Counted from the stretch's first letter, positions 8,957 through 18,060 are shown. The stretch: 64,000 bases of DNA from Streptomyces sp. Tue6028 (GCF_002300165.1 NZ_MLCE01000003.1:214160-278159); one strand, 5' to 3'. Notes: generated by a model from the letters alone, not told the origin. Numbers and translations are program-made.

Positions 8957-10072
8957 TCAGCGCGACCGCGCCCCCGCTCCGCCGGAACCCTGCCGACGCG
9001 ACGCACGCATCGAACCGGCCGCCTTCAGCAGACGGTCGGCCCTCTCCCTGAGCGCGGGATGCGCCAGGACCGTGTTGCGCAGACCGCGCACCGGTCTGCG
9101 CCACATTCTGTGCGCCGCCGCCACCGGATGGGGACGGGCCGCGAAGCCTTCGCCCACGCGCAGTTCACGGGTCTTGAGCCAGTCCTTGTACTCCTTGTCA
9201 CCGCGCCCCAGGTCCATGATCCGCACGCCGTCGCGGCCGGCCGCCTCCGCGGTCCGCAGATGCATGATCAACCCGGGTGAGTAGTAGTGGAAGTCGGGGT
9301 CGTACGCGGTGAACCACGCCGCGAGCACGGTCCGCGACCTCGGCCCGAAGTGGGCGGCCACCGGCCGGTCCCCGGCGTACAGCACGGACAGCACGCCGGT
9401 GAAATGTTCCTCGCGGACGTCGAACAGGTGGTCCACCAGATCGACGATCCACGGTCGCGCGAACCGGTCCATCCGCCCCGTCCTGCGGTACTGCGCGGAC
9501 TTCCACTCCATGAGCCGACGCAGCATCCGCGGGTCGCGCTCGTCGAAGACGAACCGCAGTTCGCCGGCGTCGCGCCCGATCCGGCGCTCCTTCTTCAGCG
9601 TCGTCTTGGCCAGCCCCGGGTACGTGGCGCGCAGCCAGCGCGCGTAGTCGCCGTCGCTGCGCTCCAGGTCGATCACCGGCGAGGCGAAGGTCCCCGTGAC
9701 GTGCTTGGCGAAAGGCTTCTGCTCCTCGACGAGATGATCGAATTCGAGGATGGACAGACCGCAGGCCCGCAGCAGTTCCTGAGCGTTCCAGGTGACACCG
9801 GGGCGGTGCACGAGGGCCTGGCAGTCGGAGAGCCCCAGTCCGACGGCCCGGCCGACGCCGAAGGCGTTGCGCTCGTACGGGAAGAAGCCCACGGCCTCCC
9901 CGTCCTCCCGAAGGACCGCGACCTGCGCCCCCGCGCGGTGCCTGCCGACCCCGATCGCAAACTCCGGCGCCAGGAACGGGTTGGCGTACACGGGCGACTC
10001 GTCCATGGCCTGATGCCACGCCTTGGACAGCGAGGCACCGAGTTCGTCGAGTCCGTGGATCGTTATGTCCAC
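8957..10072 (-). CDS. CelD/BcsL-like GNAT acetyltransferase
   Basis: The 371-residue protein resembles the CelD/BcsL acetyltransferase family (GNAT fold, often linked to exopolysaccharide or peptidoglycan-type transfer). Family-like features are a C-terminal half with YYSPGLIMH, followed by IMDLGRGDKEYKDWL, the region that normally precedes the end of the domain. No signal peptide or membrane helix is seen, so it is probably cytoplasmic. It starts at GTG 10072, with only a weak upstream purine stretch. It is a single gene whose substrate cannot be told from sequence. Confidence 0.8.
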   Translation of the reverse strand: MDITIHGLDELGASLSKAWHQAMDESPVYANPFLAPEFAIGVGRHRAGAQVAVLREDGEAVGFFPYERNAFGVGRAVGLGLSDCQALVHRPGVTWNAQELLRACGLSILEFDHLVEEQKPFAKHVTGTFASPVIDLERSDGDYARWLRATYPGLAKTTLKKERRIGRDAGELRFVFDERDPRMLRRLMEWKSAQYRRTGRMDRFARPWIVDLVDHLFDVREEHFTGVLSVLYAGDRPVAAHFGPRSRTVLAAWFTAYDPDFHYYSPGLIMHLRTAEAAGRDGVRIMDLGRGDKEYKDWLKTRELRVGEGFAARPHPVAAAHRMWRRPVRGLRNTVLAHPALRERADRLLKAAGSMRASRRQGSGGAGARSR

Positions 10073-10737
10073 CTCAGATCAACCGCCCTTCCAGAGGCTC
10101 CGCGAGGGACGTACCGGTCGCGGCGCAGGCCGGTGAGGCGTGTGGATCACTGTTCATGGAACGCATGGACGACCGCTCTCCCCCCATGACGCGCTGTCCG
10201 CGTGCTGCCATTCCTTGGTTTCTGCCGATCCCCGCCGTGTACACGCTCCCCACTCGACCGGCGGCCGAGACCTGAACGGTTCGGCAGGGCTCAAACGTCG
10301 CGAAACAGTACGCACGCTGTCAAGGGCACCTACCGCAACGGAAGTCGGCGGATCGGGCGGACGGGTCCGCTCAGGGCCGTCCGACCCGCACATCCCGGGT
10401 TTTGGCGCCTTCCGTAGACCCCGGAGGCCACCCCACGCGCCCCGCTCGCCACCATGGCCGCGCTCCGCCACCGGAGGCCCACCCGTCACACCGGTTCGAC
10501 GCCTCGGCAGCCGGACGCCATCGACGGGACATGGGCCGGGCATGCCCACCCGTCCGTCCGCGCGACGAGGCGACCGGAGCTGCGCGACGGAGTCACGGGG
10601 GGCCAGGGCGCGACGAAGTCACGGGAACAGAAGGGCACCGCGACACACGGCCGACCACCCGTCTCCACCCGCCCGCCTCCGATCGTTCAGCCGTCAACTC
10701 TCTTGCCTCTCTCGGCCCACCCGCCTAGCCTGAATTT
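10073..10737. other. Gene-free intergenic region, 665 bp
   Basis: This region lies between two divergent genes. The open frames on both strands have arginine/proline/threonine-rich composition and no recognisable domain, so none is called. It should contain the promoters of the CelD-like gene and of the MFS gene. CCTAGCCTGAATTT just before the MFS start may be a -10 region of a leaderless transcript. Confidence 0.5.
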
Positions 10738-11937
10738 GTGCCGCTAATAAACAAACCCCTCACCCTGCACATCACGCCAGGTCACGACCTCACCCGCCTC
10801 CGTATCGCCCTCACCACCTTCTTCGCCCTGGACGGCTTCGTCTTCGCCGGATGGGTCGTCCGCATCCCGGCCGTCAAGGAACAGACCGGCGCCTCGGCGA
10901 GCACCCTCGGCCTCGCCCTGCTCGGCGTCTCCGCGGGCGCCGTGATCACGATGATGCTCACCGGGCGGCTGTGCCGCCGATTCGGCAGCCATCCGATGAC
11001 CGTGGTGTGCGGGGTCCTGCTGTCGCTCAGCGTCACACTGCCTCCGCTGACGCATTCCGCGGGCGCGCTGGCCGCCGTACTACTGGTCTTCGGTGCCGCC
11101 TACGGCGGGATCAACGTCGCCATGAACAGTGCGGCCGTCGACCTCGTGGCCGCTCTGCGCCGCCCGGTGATGCCGAGCTTCCACGCGGCGTTCAGCCTCG
11201 GCGGCATGATCGGGGCGGGACTCGGCGGTCTGGTGGCCGGCCAGTTGTCCGCCACCCGCCATCTGCTCGGTCTCTGTCTGATCGGCCTGCTCGTCACGGC
11301 TGTCGCCGGACGGACCCTGCTCCGCCAGGAGGTGCCGACGCCGCCCGATCGCGAGGCCCGGGACGCGGACGCGGGTCGGACCATGGACGGCCGCGTCCGC
11401 CTGCTGGTGATCGTCTTCGGTCTGATCGCCCTGTGCACCGCGTACGGAGAAGGCGCCCTCGCGGACTGGGGCGCGCTGCACCTGGAACAGGACCTGGACG
11501 CGCACCCGGGCGTCGCGGCGGCCGGCTACTCCTGCTTCGCCCTCGCCATGACGATCGGCCGGCTGAGTGGCACGACCCTCCTGGAACGCCTGGGGCGGAC
11601 CCGCACTCTCGTCGCCGGCGGCACCACGGCGGCGCTCGGCATGCTGCTGGGTTCGCTCGCCCCCTCGGTCTGGGCGGCCCTCCTCGGCTTCGCCGTCACC
11701 GGGCTGGGGCTCGCCAACATCTTCCCGGTCGCCGTGGAACGCGCGGGGTCGCTCGCCGGACCGAGCGGCGTCGCCGTCGCGTCCACGCTCGGCTACGGCG
11801 GCATGCTCCTCGGACCGCCCGCGATCGGGTTCATGGCCGACTGGTACTCCCTGCCCACCGCCCTGACGAGTGTGGCGGCGCTGGCGGCCGTGGCCGCCGT
11901 CATCGGGTTCGCGACCCGACGGGCGGCAGTGGGCTGA
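10738..11937 (+). CDS. MFS transporter, 12-TM, YbjJ/FucP-like
   Basis: The 399-residue integral membrane protein has about twelve hydrophobic segments and a charged central loop (residues about 200-220, rich in Asp/Arg). Features resembling sugar or small-molecule MFS carriers are FVFAGWVVRIPAVKEQTG in helix 1, a GRLCRRFGSHP cytoplasmic loop, and the repeated GxGLGGLxxG pattern. The start is GTG 10738 without a clear Shine-Dalgarno, and a possible -10 lies directly upstream, so translation may be leaderless. The substrate is unknown. Confidence 0.85.
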   Translation: MPLINKPLTLHITPGHDLTRLRIALTTFFALDGFVFAGWVVRIPAVKEQTGASASTLGLALLGVSAGAVITMMLTGRLCRRFGSHPMTVVCGVLLSLSVTLPPLTHSAGALAAVLLVFGAAYGGINVAMNSAAVDLVAALRRPVMPSFHAAFSLGGMIGAGLGGLVAGQLSATRHLLGLCLIGLLVTAVAGRTLLRQEVPTPPDREARDADAGRTMDGRVRLLVIVFGLIALCTAYGEGALADWGALHLEQDLDAHPGVAAAGYSCFALAMTIGRLSGTTLLERLGRTRTLVAGGTTAALGMLLGSLAPSVWAALLGFAVTGLGLANIFPVAVERAGSLAGPSGVAVASTLGYGGMLLGPPAIGFMADWYSLPTALTSVAALAAVAAVIGFATRRAAVG

Positions 11938-12058
11938 AGCCGGCACCCTGCGAGCGCCCGGTGAGGGCGACGCCGACACTCCACGAACGCCCAGTGCGCA
12001 CCGGGCGGACCATCGTGCCTCCTGTCTTCGGCCGCGCCCCATCGGGCAGACTCGCCGC

Positions 12059-12799
12059 ATGGAGATTCCGGAGTTCGTGGAGACCCTGGACCGTGAGGGC
12101 CGGCTGCTGGCCGCCTCCGCGGAGGAGGCGGGTACCGACGCCAAGGTCGCGACCTGCCCCGACTGGCAGGTACGGGACCTGGTGCGACACACGGGCATGG
12201 TGCACCGGTGGGCGACCTCGTTCGTCGCCGAGAGGCACTCCTCGTACCACCCCGACGGTGGCCTGCCGGATCTCGACGGCGACGAACTCCTGAGCTGGTT
12301 CAGGGACGGACACCGACGGCTCGTCGACACCTTGGCGGGCGCCACGCCGGACGTACAGTGCTGGAGTTTTCTGCCGGCCCCTTCGCCGCTCGCCTTCTGG
12401 GCGCGGCGGCAGGCCCACGAGACGACGGTGCATCGGGTCGACGCCGAGTCGGCACTCGGCCCGCAACGGAGCCCCGTCGCGGCGGAGTTCGCGGTGGACG
12501 GCATCGACGAGCTGCTGCGCGGCTTCCACGGCCGGACGCGGAGCAAGGTGCGGACACAGGAGCCGCGCGTCCTGCGGGTGCGGGCGACGGACGTCCCGGA
12601 CACGGTCTGGACCCTACGGCTCTCGCAGGAGCCGCCCATCTGCGAGCGGGAGGAGCGAGGAGCGGCGGACTGCGAGCTGGCCGGCCCCGTCGACGAGCTC
12701 TACCTGTCCCTGTGGAACCGCCTGCCGTTCCCGGGCCTGACGGGCGACGCCTCGACGGCCCAAGTGTGGCGGGAGAAGTCCGGGATCACCTGGAGCTGA
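12059..12799 (+). CDS. Maleylpyruvate isomerase / DinB-like (TIGR03083-type) protein
   Basis: The 246-residue protein matches the actinobacterial family of mycothiol-dependent maleylpyruvate isomerase-like proteins. These begin with a DinB-like helical bundle containing WxVxDLVxH: here CPDWQVRDLVRHTGMVH at about residues 37-53. A second conserved histidine region, WARRQAHETTVHRVDAE, follows near residue 120. These histidines are usual metal ligands in the fold. The specific reaction is unknown; many family members are annotated only by fold. The ATG at 12059 is chosen because homologues start just before the first helix. It lies about 120 bp downstream of the MFS gene on the same strand. Confidence 0.75.
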   Translation: MEIPEFVETLDREGRLLAASAEEAGTDAKVATCPDWQVRDLVRHTGMVHRWATSFVAERHSSYHPDGGLPDLDGDELLSWFRDGHRRLVDTLAGATPDVQCWSFLPAPSPLAFWARRQAHETTVHRVDAESALGPQRSPVAAEFAVDGIDELLRGFHGRTRSKVRTQEPRVLRVRATDVPDTVWTLRLSQEPPICEREERGAADCELAGPVDELYLSLWNRLPFPGLTGDASTAQVWREKSGITWS

Positions 12800-12878
12800 A
12801 CATCTACCGGATCCGAGACGGCCGGACCACAGCCCGGGGCGACCGGGCTGGTCACACGACCCCGGGCGACGGGTCCGG

Positions 12879-13292
12879 TCACTCGCAGCCGGAGGGCGCG
12901 CCACCGGCCAGCATCCGGGTCAGCACCGCGCGCTGCACGGGAAGCACCTCACCGTGCAGGGCGCGCCCCTTCGGCGTCAGGCACACGCGGACGCCCCTGC
13001 GGTCCTCCGCGCACATCCCCCGCGTGACGAGACCGTCCTTCTCCAGGCGGCCGATGAGCCGGGACAGAGCGCTCTGGCTCAGGTGGACGCGCTCGGAGAT
13101 CTCCTGGACGCGGTAGGAGGCGCCGCCGTCGGAAGCGGTGCCCTCGGCGAGGACGTCGAGCACCTCGAAGTCGCTGGCGCCCAGGCCGTGCTGATGCAAC
13201 TCGCGGTCCAGTTCGCACAGGGTGCGGGCATGCACCGCGAGGATGTCGCGCCACTGGTTGACGAGCCCTTGCTCGGCCTTCTTCGCCGCCAT
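12879..13292 (-). CDS. MarR-family transcriptional regulator
   Basis: The 137-residue protein has the MarR winged-helix layout: N-terminal dimerisation helices, a recognition helix region around VHLSQSALSRLIGRLEKDGLV, and the wing motif CAEDRRGVRVCLTPKG. The ATG at 13292 gives a normal family length; longer in-frame starts would add an Arg/Ser-rich stretch lying over the promoter. It is divergent from a DHA2-type efflux gene, 85 bp apart, with a palindromic site between them. This strongly suggests local repression of the efflux gene, relieved by a small molecule. The ligand is unknown. Confidence 0.9.
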   Translation of the reverse strand: MAAKKAEQGLVNQWRDILAVHARTLCELDRELHQHGLGASDFEVLDVLAEGTASDGGASYRVQEISERVHLSQSALSRLIGRLEKDGLVTRGMCAEDRRGVRVCLTPKGRALHGEVLPVQRAVLTRMLAGGAPSGCE

Positions 13293-13337
13293 GGCCGCAC
13301 CGTAGCAAAGAATCCGCTTTGTTGCATCGGAATTAAA

Positions 13338-13362
13338 TGCATTTGCATTCAATGCATGTGCA
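13338..13362. promoter_or_regulatory. Probable MarR operator
   Basis: An imperfect inverted repeat of TGCATTTGCAT and ATGCATGTGCA surrounds the 3-bp centre TCA in the 85-bp intergenic space. Nested TGCAT words recur just outside it. The site overlaps the region where the efflux promoter should lie (its ATG is at 13378) and is in the expected place for divergent MarR autoregulation. Binding is inferred. Confidence 0.6.
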
Positions 13363-13377
13363 TGTAGTCTCGACCGC

Positions 13378-14859
13378 ATGACCTCTCCGCTCACCCACTC
13401 CGCGTCACAGGGGCGCTGGACCCCTCGGCTGTGGGGCACCCTGCTGGTGCTCTGCGCCGCGATGTTCCTGGACGCGCTGGACGTGTCGATGGTCGGCGTC
13501 GCCCTGCCGTCCATCGGTTCCGAACTCGACCTCTCCACCTCGACGCTCCAATGGATCGTCAGCGGCTACATCCTGGGATACGGCGGACTGCTCCTCCTCG
13601 GCGGACGCACCGCCGACCTGCTGGGCCGGCGCCAGGTCTTCCTGGTCGCTCTCGCGGTCTTCGCGCTCGCCTCCCTGCTCGGCGGCCTCGTCGACTCGGG
13701 CCCGCTGCTCATCGCCAGCCGCTTCATCAAGGGCCTCAGCGCGGCGTTCACCGCCCCGGCCGGCCTGTCGATCATCACCACGACGTTCGCCGAGGGCCCG
13801 CTCCGCAACCGCGCGCTCTCCATCTACACCACCTGCGCGGCCACCGGCTTCTCCATGGGCCTCGTCCTGTCCGGCCTGCTCACCGAGGCGAGCTGGCGGC
13901 TGACCATGCTGCTGCCCGCACCCATCGCCGTCATCGCCCTGATCGCCGGACTGAAGCTCATCCCGCGCAGCGAGCGCGAGAAGGACCACCGCGGGTACGA
14001 CATACCCGGCGCCATCATCGGCACCGGCGCGATGCTGCTGCTCGTCTTCACCGTGGTCCAGGCCCCCGAAGCGGGCTGGGGCTCGGCCCGCACCCTGCTC
14101 TCCTTCGCCGCTGTCGCCGTCCTCCTCACCGTCTTCGTGGCCGTCGAGCGACGCAGCCCGAGCCCGCTGATCCGGCTCGGCGTGCTGCGCTCGGGCAGCC
14201 AGATCCGGGCCCAGCTCGGCGCGATGGCCTTCTTCGGCTCGTACGTCGGATTCCAGTTCCTGGTGACGCTGTACATGCAGTCGCTGCTGGGCTGGTCCGC
14301 CCTGCACACGGCACTCGCCTTCCTGCCCGCCGGCGCGCTGGTGGCGCTGTCCTCCACGAAGGTGGGCGCCGTCGTCGACCGGTTCGGCACACCGCGGCTC
14401 ATCGCGACGGGCTTCGCCCTGATGGTCGCCGGCTACGCGCTCTTCCTGCGCGTCGACCTCGACCCCGCGTACGCGGCGGCCATCCTGCCGACCATGCTGC
14501 TGATCGGCGCGGCCTGCGCGCTGGTCTTCCCCTCGCTCAACATCCAGGCCACCAACGGTGTCGAGGACCACGAGCAGGGCATGGTCTCGGGTCTGCTCAA
14601 CACCTCGGTACAGGTCGGCGGCGCGATCTTCCTGGCCGTCGTCACCGCGGTCGTGACCGCGAACTCGTCCGAGGGCGCCTCGCCTCAGGCCGTCCTCGAC
14701 AGCTACCGGCCCGGCCTGATCGTGGTGACCGGCATCGCGCTGGCGGGCCTGCTGATCACCCTGCCGGGACTGCGGACACGGCGCACCGGACACTCGGTCC
14801 TGGTCGCCAAGTCCCCTGAGAGGGAGGCGGAGAAGGAGCCCGTGGCGCTCCGCGACTAG
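13378..14859 (+). CDS. DHA2-family MFS drug efflux transporter (EmrB/QacA type)
   Basis: This is a 493-residue, probably 14-helix proton-driven exporter. The first helix carries LDALDVSMVGVALPSIG and is followed by LQWIVSGYILGYGGLLLLGG and the motif-A loop GRTADLLGRRQVF, all characteristic of the DHA2 family. A strongly charged C-terminal tail ends the protein. The start at 13378 lies directly next to the presumed operator and lacks a good ribosome binding site, so the transcript may be leaderless. It is probably controlled by the divergent MarR protein. The exported compound is unknown. Confidence 0.9.
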   Translation: MTSPLTHSASQGRWTPRLWGTLLVLCAAMFLDALDVSMVGVALPSIGSELDLSTSTLQWIVSGYILGYGGLLLLGGRTADLLGRRQVFLVALAVFALASLLGGLVDSGPLLIASRFIKGLSAAFTAPAGLSIITTTFAEGPLRNRALSIYTTCAATGFSMGLVLSGLLTEASWRLTMLLPAPIAVIALIAGLKLIPRSEREKDHRGYDIPGAIIGTGAMLLLVFTVVQAPEAGWGSARTLLSFAAVAVLLTVFVAVERRSPSPLIRLGVLRSGSQIRAQLGAMAFFGSYVGFQFLVTLYMQSLLGWSALHTALAFLPAGALVALSSTKVGAVVDRFGTPRLIATGFALMVAGYALFLRVDLDPAYAAAILPTMLLIGAACALVFPSLNIQATNGVEDHEQGMVSGLLNTSVQVGGAIFLAVVTAVVTANSSEGASPQAVLDSYRPGLIVVTGIALAGLLITLPGLRTRRTGHSVLVAKSPEREAEKEPVALRD

Positions 14860-14875
14860 GGGGACGCCTCCCCAC

Positions 14876-14918
14876 GGTGTGCGTCCGGCGAGGCCCCTTG
14901 CCCCGCCGGACGCACACC
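14876..14918 (+). terminator. Hairpin terminator after the efflux gene
   Basis: A perfect 15-bp inverted repeat (14876-14890 with 14904-14918) lies 17 bp after the efflux stop codon, followed by a short T-rich stretch (TGTTTCACT). Confidence 0.8.
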
Positions 14919-15077
14919 TGTTTCACTCGCCGGATGGAGAACCACGGGGGATCATCTGGGCGTTCACGCGGCCCGAATGCGGAACACTCGCACACCGACG
15001 GCTCCGCGCGCGGGGCGCGGACCGCTGACGAGGCCCGGACCGCGCCCGAGCGGCGCACCCAGGCTCAGCGGGACGCG

Positions 15078-15323
15078 ATGACCGTGGAGATCGGATACGC
15101 GCTGCTCAGCGCGGCGTTCGTGGCGGCCGTCGCCTTCGGGACGGTGGCAGGCCCCACGCTCTTCCTCGACCTGTCGGACACCGCCGTGCGGGCACTCGCC
15201 ATGACGGGCGTCGGCACGGCCGTCCTCGTCTTCGCCGTACGGGTGGTCACCGTGCTGGTCCGCTTCGGGCGCGAGACCGCCGCTCAGCCCAGCCAGCCCG
15301 GCCGCACCAGCCCCGACTCGTAG
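15078..15323 (+). CDS. Small two-helix membrane protein (DUF6332-like)
   Basis: An 81-residue protein has two hydrophobic segments: ALLSAAFVAAVAFGTVAGP, and a second around VGTAVLVFAVRVVTVLV. A polar tail follows. The pattern resembles small Streptomyces membrane proteins grouped as DUF6332; I recall this family only loosely. The ATG at 15078 is preferred because it starts just before the first helix; an in-frame ATG at 14934 would add a hydrophilic leader. Its 3' end overlaps the convergent response-regulator gene by 40 bp. Confidence 0.6.
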   Translation: MTVEIGYALLSAAFVAAVAFGTVAGPTLFLDLSDTAVRALAMTGVGTAVLVFAVRVVTVLVRFGRETAAQPSQPGRTSPDS

Positions 15324-15949
15324 GCGAGAACGACCAGTTGGGCCCGGTCCCGGGCCCCCAGTTTCACCATCGTGCGACTCACATGAGTCTTCGCGGTCAG
15401 CGGGCTGACGACCAGACGGCGGGCGATCTCGTCGTTCGAGAGGCCGATGCCGACCAGGGCCATCACCTCCCTTTCCCGCTCGGTGAGTTCGGCGAGGGAC
15501 TCCGCGGCCGCCGGCTCCTTGGAACGAGCCGCGAACTCGGAGATCAGCCGCCGCGTCACCCCCGGTGACAGCAGGGCGTCGCCTTCGACCACCGCCCTCA
15601 CGGCGCGCAGGAGTTCCTCCGGCTCGGTGTCCTTGACGAGGAAGCCGGAGGCCCCCGAGCGGATCGCCTCGAAGACGTACTCGTCCAGCTCGAACGTGGT
15701 GAGCATGACGACCTTGACGTCCTTCAGATCCGCGTCGTCGGTGACACGGCGCGTCGCGGCGAGGCCGTCCAGCAGCGGCATCCGGATGTCCATCAGGACG
15801 ACGTCCGGCCGCAGTTCGCGTACCTTGCGCAGCGCCTCCTCGCCGTCGGCCGCCTCACCGGCCACCTCGATGTCCGGCTGCGCGTCGAGCAACGCCTTGA
15901 ACCCCGCCCGCACCAGTGACTGGTCGTCGGCGAGCAGTACACGGATCAC
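15284..15949 (-). CDS. NarL/LuxR-family two-component response regulator
   Basis: The 221-residue regulator has an N-terminal receiver domain starting VLLADDQSLVRAGF, with the phosphoacceptor Asp in VVLMDIRMP. A C-terminal LuxR-type helix-turn-helix begins LTEREREVMALV and contains GLSNDEIARRLVVS and KTHVSRTMVKLGARDR. It overlaps the histidine kinase gene by 4 bp (ATGA), so the two are translationally coupled and form a cognate pair. Targets are unknown; there is no obvious dedicated transporter next to it. Confidence 0.93.
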   Translation of the reverse strand: MIRVLLADDQSLVRAGFKALLDAQPDIEVAGEAADGEEALRKVRELRPDVVLMDIRMPLLDGLAATRRVTDDADLKDVKVVMLTTFELDEYVFEAIRSGASGFLVKDTEPEELLRAVRAVVEGDALLSPGVTRRLISEFAARSKEPAAAESLAELTEREREVMALVGIGLSNDEIARRLVVSPLTAKTHVSRTMVKLGARDRAQLVVLAYESGLVRPGWLG

Positions 15950-17199
15950 CCGTCCTCCTCGACCTTCGACGGCAGTACGGCCAGCACGCGGAAACCCCCG
16001 TCCCCACGCGGGCCCGCCTCGATCGTGCCACCCAGGGCCGCGGCCCGCTCCCGCATTCCGGCCAGACCGTTGCCGCTTCCGCCCGCGTCGGCGCCGGTGG
16101 CCGGTCCGTCGTCGTCGATCCGCAGACGCAGCGTGCTCTGCCCATGATCGAGCCGCACCCGCGCGCGCCGCGAGCCCGAATGCCGTACGACGTTGGTGAG
16201 CGCCTCCTGGACGATGCGGAACGCCGCCAGGTCGATCCCGGGCGGCAGCTTGGGCACCGCGTCCGCTCCCTCGACCTCCACCGTGAGGCCCGCGCCAGCC
16301 GCCTGCTCGACCAGTTCGGCCAGGCGGTCGAGTCCCGGTGCCGGGGCCCGCGGCGCCTCCCCCGGGGCGCGCAGTGTGTCGAGCACCTGCCGGACCTCGC
16401 CGAGCGCCTCCTTGCTGGCGGCCTTGATGGTCGTCAGCGCCGTACGTGCCTGTTCCGGGTCGGAGTCGAGCAGCGCGAGGCCGACGCCCGCCTGGACATT
16501 GATCACCGAAATGCTGTGCGCCAGCACGTCGTGGAGCTCACGCGCGATCCGCAGCCGCTCCTCGTCGGCACGCCGCCGCGCGGCCTGCGCCCGTTCGGCC
16601 CGGTCACGGGCCCACTGCTCGCGGCGCACCCGGACCAGTTCCGACAGCGCGACGATCGCCACGATCCAGGTGGCGGTCACGATCTCCTGCCCCCAGGACG
16701 CCGGCCCGTCCCCGGCGGGCGGCAACCACTGGTACAGCCAGTGCCCCACCAGCACGTGCCCGGCCCAGAGCATGCCGACCGCCGCCCAGGCGGCCCGGCG
16801 GTGCCCGCTGACGACCGCGCTGAAGCAGCCCAGCGCGACGGTGAGGAAGACGGGCCCGTACGGGTATCCGGCGCCGAGATACACCAGCGCCGCCCCCGCC
16901 GTGCCGAACGCGACGAGCACCGGCCACCGCTGACGCCAGAGCAGCAGCGCACAGGCCACGAGCAACAGCGCCCGTCCGAAGAGGTCGAGTTGGACGCGAT
17001 CGCCGGTCTGGGAGTGGGCCGCGACGTTCGAGCCGATGAGGACGAAGACCGTCAGCGCGAACGTGGACCGCCACGGCAGGCGGGCGGCCCGCTCCGGGTC
17101 GCCCCAGCGGCTCCAGCCGGGCGGCCCGTGCCGCCACCACAGGTGCGGCCCTCCCCACGCCGGGGACCTGGGGGTGCGCTGCTCTTCCATGACGGTCAC
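15946..17199 (-). CDS. Sensor histidine kinase (HisKA_3 / NarL-partner type)
   Basis: The 417-residue kinase has several N-terminal hydrophobic helices (about residues 40-180) with almost no extracytoplasmic loop. The dimerisation/phosphoacceptor helix is RIARELHDVLAHSISV. The ATPase domain shows EALTNVVRHSG, DDGP and GNGLAGMRERA. I prefer the GTG start at 17199 because GGGGAGG precedes it at six bases; an ATG three codons later is the alternative. The absence of a large sensor domain suggests it detects membrane or cell-envelope conditions, which is inference. Confidence 0.92.
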   Translation of the reverse strand: MTVMEEQRTPRSPAWGGPHLWWRHGPPGWSRWGDPERAARLPWRSTFALTVFVLIGSNVAAHSQTGDRVQLDLFGRALLLVACALLLWRQRWPVLVAFGTAGAALVYLGAGYPYGPVFLTVALGCFSAVVSGHRRAAWAAVGMLWAGHVLVGHWLYQWLPPAGDGPASWGQEIVTATWIVAIVALSELVRVRREQWARDRAERAQAARRRADEERLRIARELHDVLAHSISVINVQAGVGLALLDSDPEQARTALTTIKAASKEALGEVRQVLDTLRAPGEAPRAPAPGLDRLAELVEQAAGAGLTVEVEGADAVPKLPPGIDLAAFRIVQEALTNVVRHSGSRRARVRLDHGQSTLRLRIDDDGPATGADAGGSGNGLAGMRERAAALGGTIEAGPRGDGGFRVLAVLPSKVEEDG

Positions 17200-17320
17200 G
17201 CTAGACCTCCCCGGACGGCGACCGCGTCCGCCGGGCGAGGTGATCGGACGTACTCCCCGGGGAGTACCGGGGCGCACTACGGAGCCGGGGCCGACCAGCC
17301 CGCCGGACCGGTCCGCACGA

Positions 17321-18034
17321 CTACTCCGCGGGACCGGCCGTCGGCGGGACCACCAGGCCGACTTCGTGGGCCAGGCGCCCCGCCGCGTGCCGGAAGAACG
17401 CCTCCCGGTCCTCGACGACCCGGTGGAACTGCCCGAACAGTTCGAAACCGATCAGCCCGTACAGCTGTGCCCACGCGGCCACGAGCGCCGTCACCGTCTC
17501 GGGCGGGAGGTCCGGCGCGAGCTCGGCGGCCATGCGCCGCGCCTCCGGCTTCAGCTCGGCGGGCAGCGGCGTGCGGGCCACCCCCTTGTCCTGGTACGCG
17601 GCCCTGACGATGGAGATCAGGAGCAGGCCCACCCGGGCGGCGGCCGGGATGGTCGTCTCCGGCGCGGTGTAACCGGGCACCGGCGAGCCGTAGATCAGCG
17701 TGTACTCCTGCGGATGCTCCAGCGCCCAGCGGCGCACCGCCGTGCAGACGGTGATCCAGCGCTCCCGGGGGTCCGCCCCGGCCACCTCGGCGTGCGCCGC
17801 CTCCGCGGTCTCGCCGAGCGAGTCGTACGCGTCGATGATGAGTGCGGTCAGCAGGTCGTCACGGCTGGGGAAGTAGCGGTACAGCGCGGACGAGACCATG
17901 CCCAGTTCGCGGGCCACGGCGCGCAGCGAGAGCTTGGCGGCACCGTCCTCGGCGAGCTGTCTGCGCGCCTCGTCCTTGATGGCCGCGGTGACCTCGATCC
18001 TGGCGCGCGCTCGCGCCCCTCGTGCCGTACTCAT
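17321..18034 (-). CDS. TetR-family transcriptional regulator
   Basis: The 237-residue protein has a TetR helix-turn-helix at about residues 15-60 (LSLRAVARELGMVSSALYRY then FPSRDDLL). A WHG-like ligand-binding domain containing LIYGSPVPGY follows. The start at 18034 puts the HTH at the usual distance from the N-terminus. It is divergent from a deazaflavin-dependent oxidoreductase gene, and the intergenic region carries several GAGCAC/GTGCTC palindromes. It therefore probably represses itself and that enzyme. The start region is tandemly duplicated (see 18031-18060). Confidence 0.9.
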   Translation of the reverse strand: MSTARGARARARIEVTAAIKDEARRQLAEDGAAKLSLRAVARELGMVSSALYRYFPSRDDLLTALIIDAYDSLGETAEAAHAEVAGADPRERWITVCTAVRRWALEHPQEYTLIYGSPVPGYTAPETTIPAAARVGLLLISIVRAAYQDKGVARTPLPAELKPEARRMAAELAPDLPPETVTALVAAWAQLYGLIGFELFGQFHRVVEDREAFFRHAAGRLAHEVGLVVPPTAGPAE

Positions 18035-18060
18035 GCTCGCGTCCCTCGTGCGGTACTCAT
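18031..18060 (-). CDS. Nine-codon upstream ORF formed by a 26-bp duplication at the TetR start
   Basis: The first 26 bases of the TetR gene occur a second time directly upstream with two differences. Because 26 is not a multiple of three, the upstream ATG (18060) opens a different frame reading MSTARGTRA. That frame stops at a TGA (18031-18033) overlapping the real ATG as ATGA. This arrangement is typical of coupled re-initiation. The sequence is clear; a regulatory role is inferred. Confidence 0.5.
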   Translation of the reverse strand: MSTARGTRA

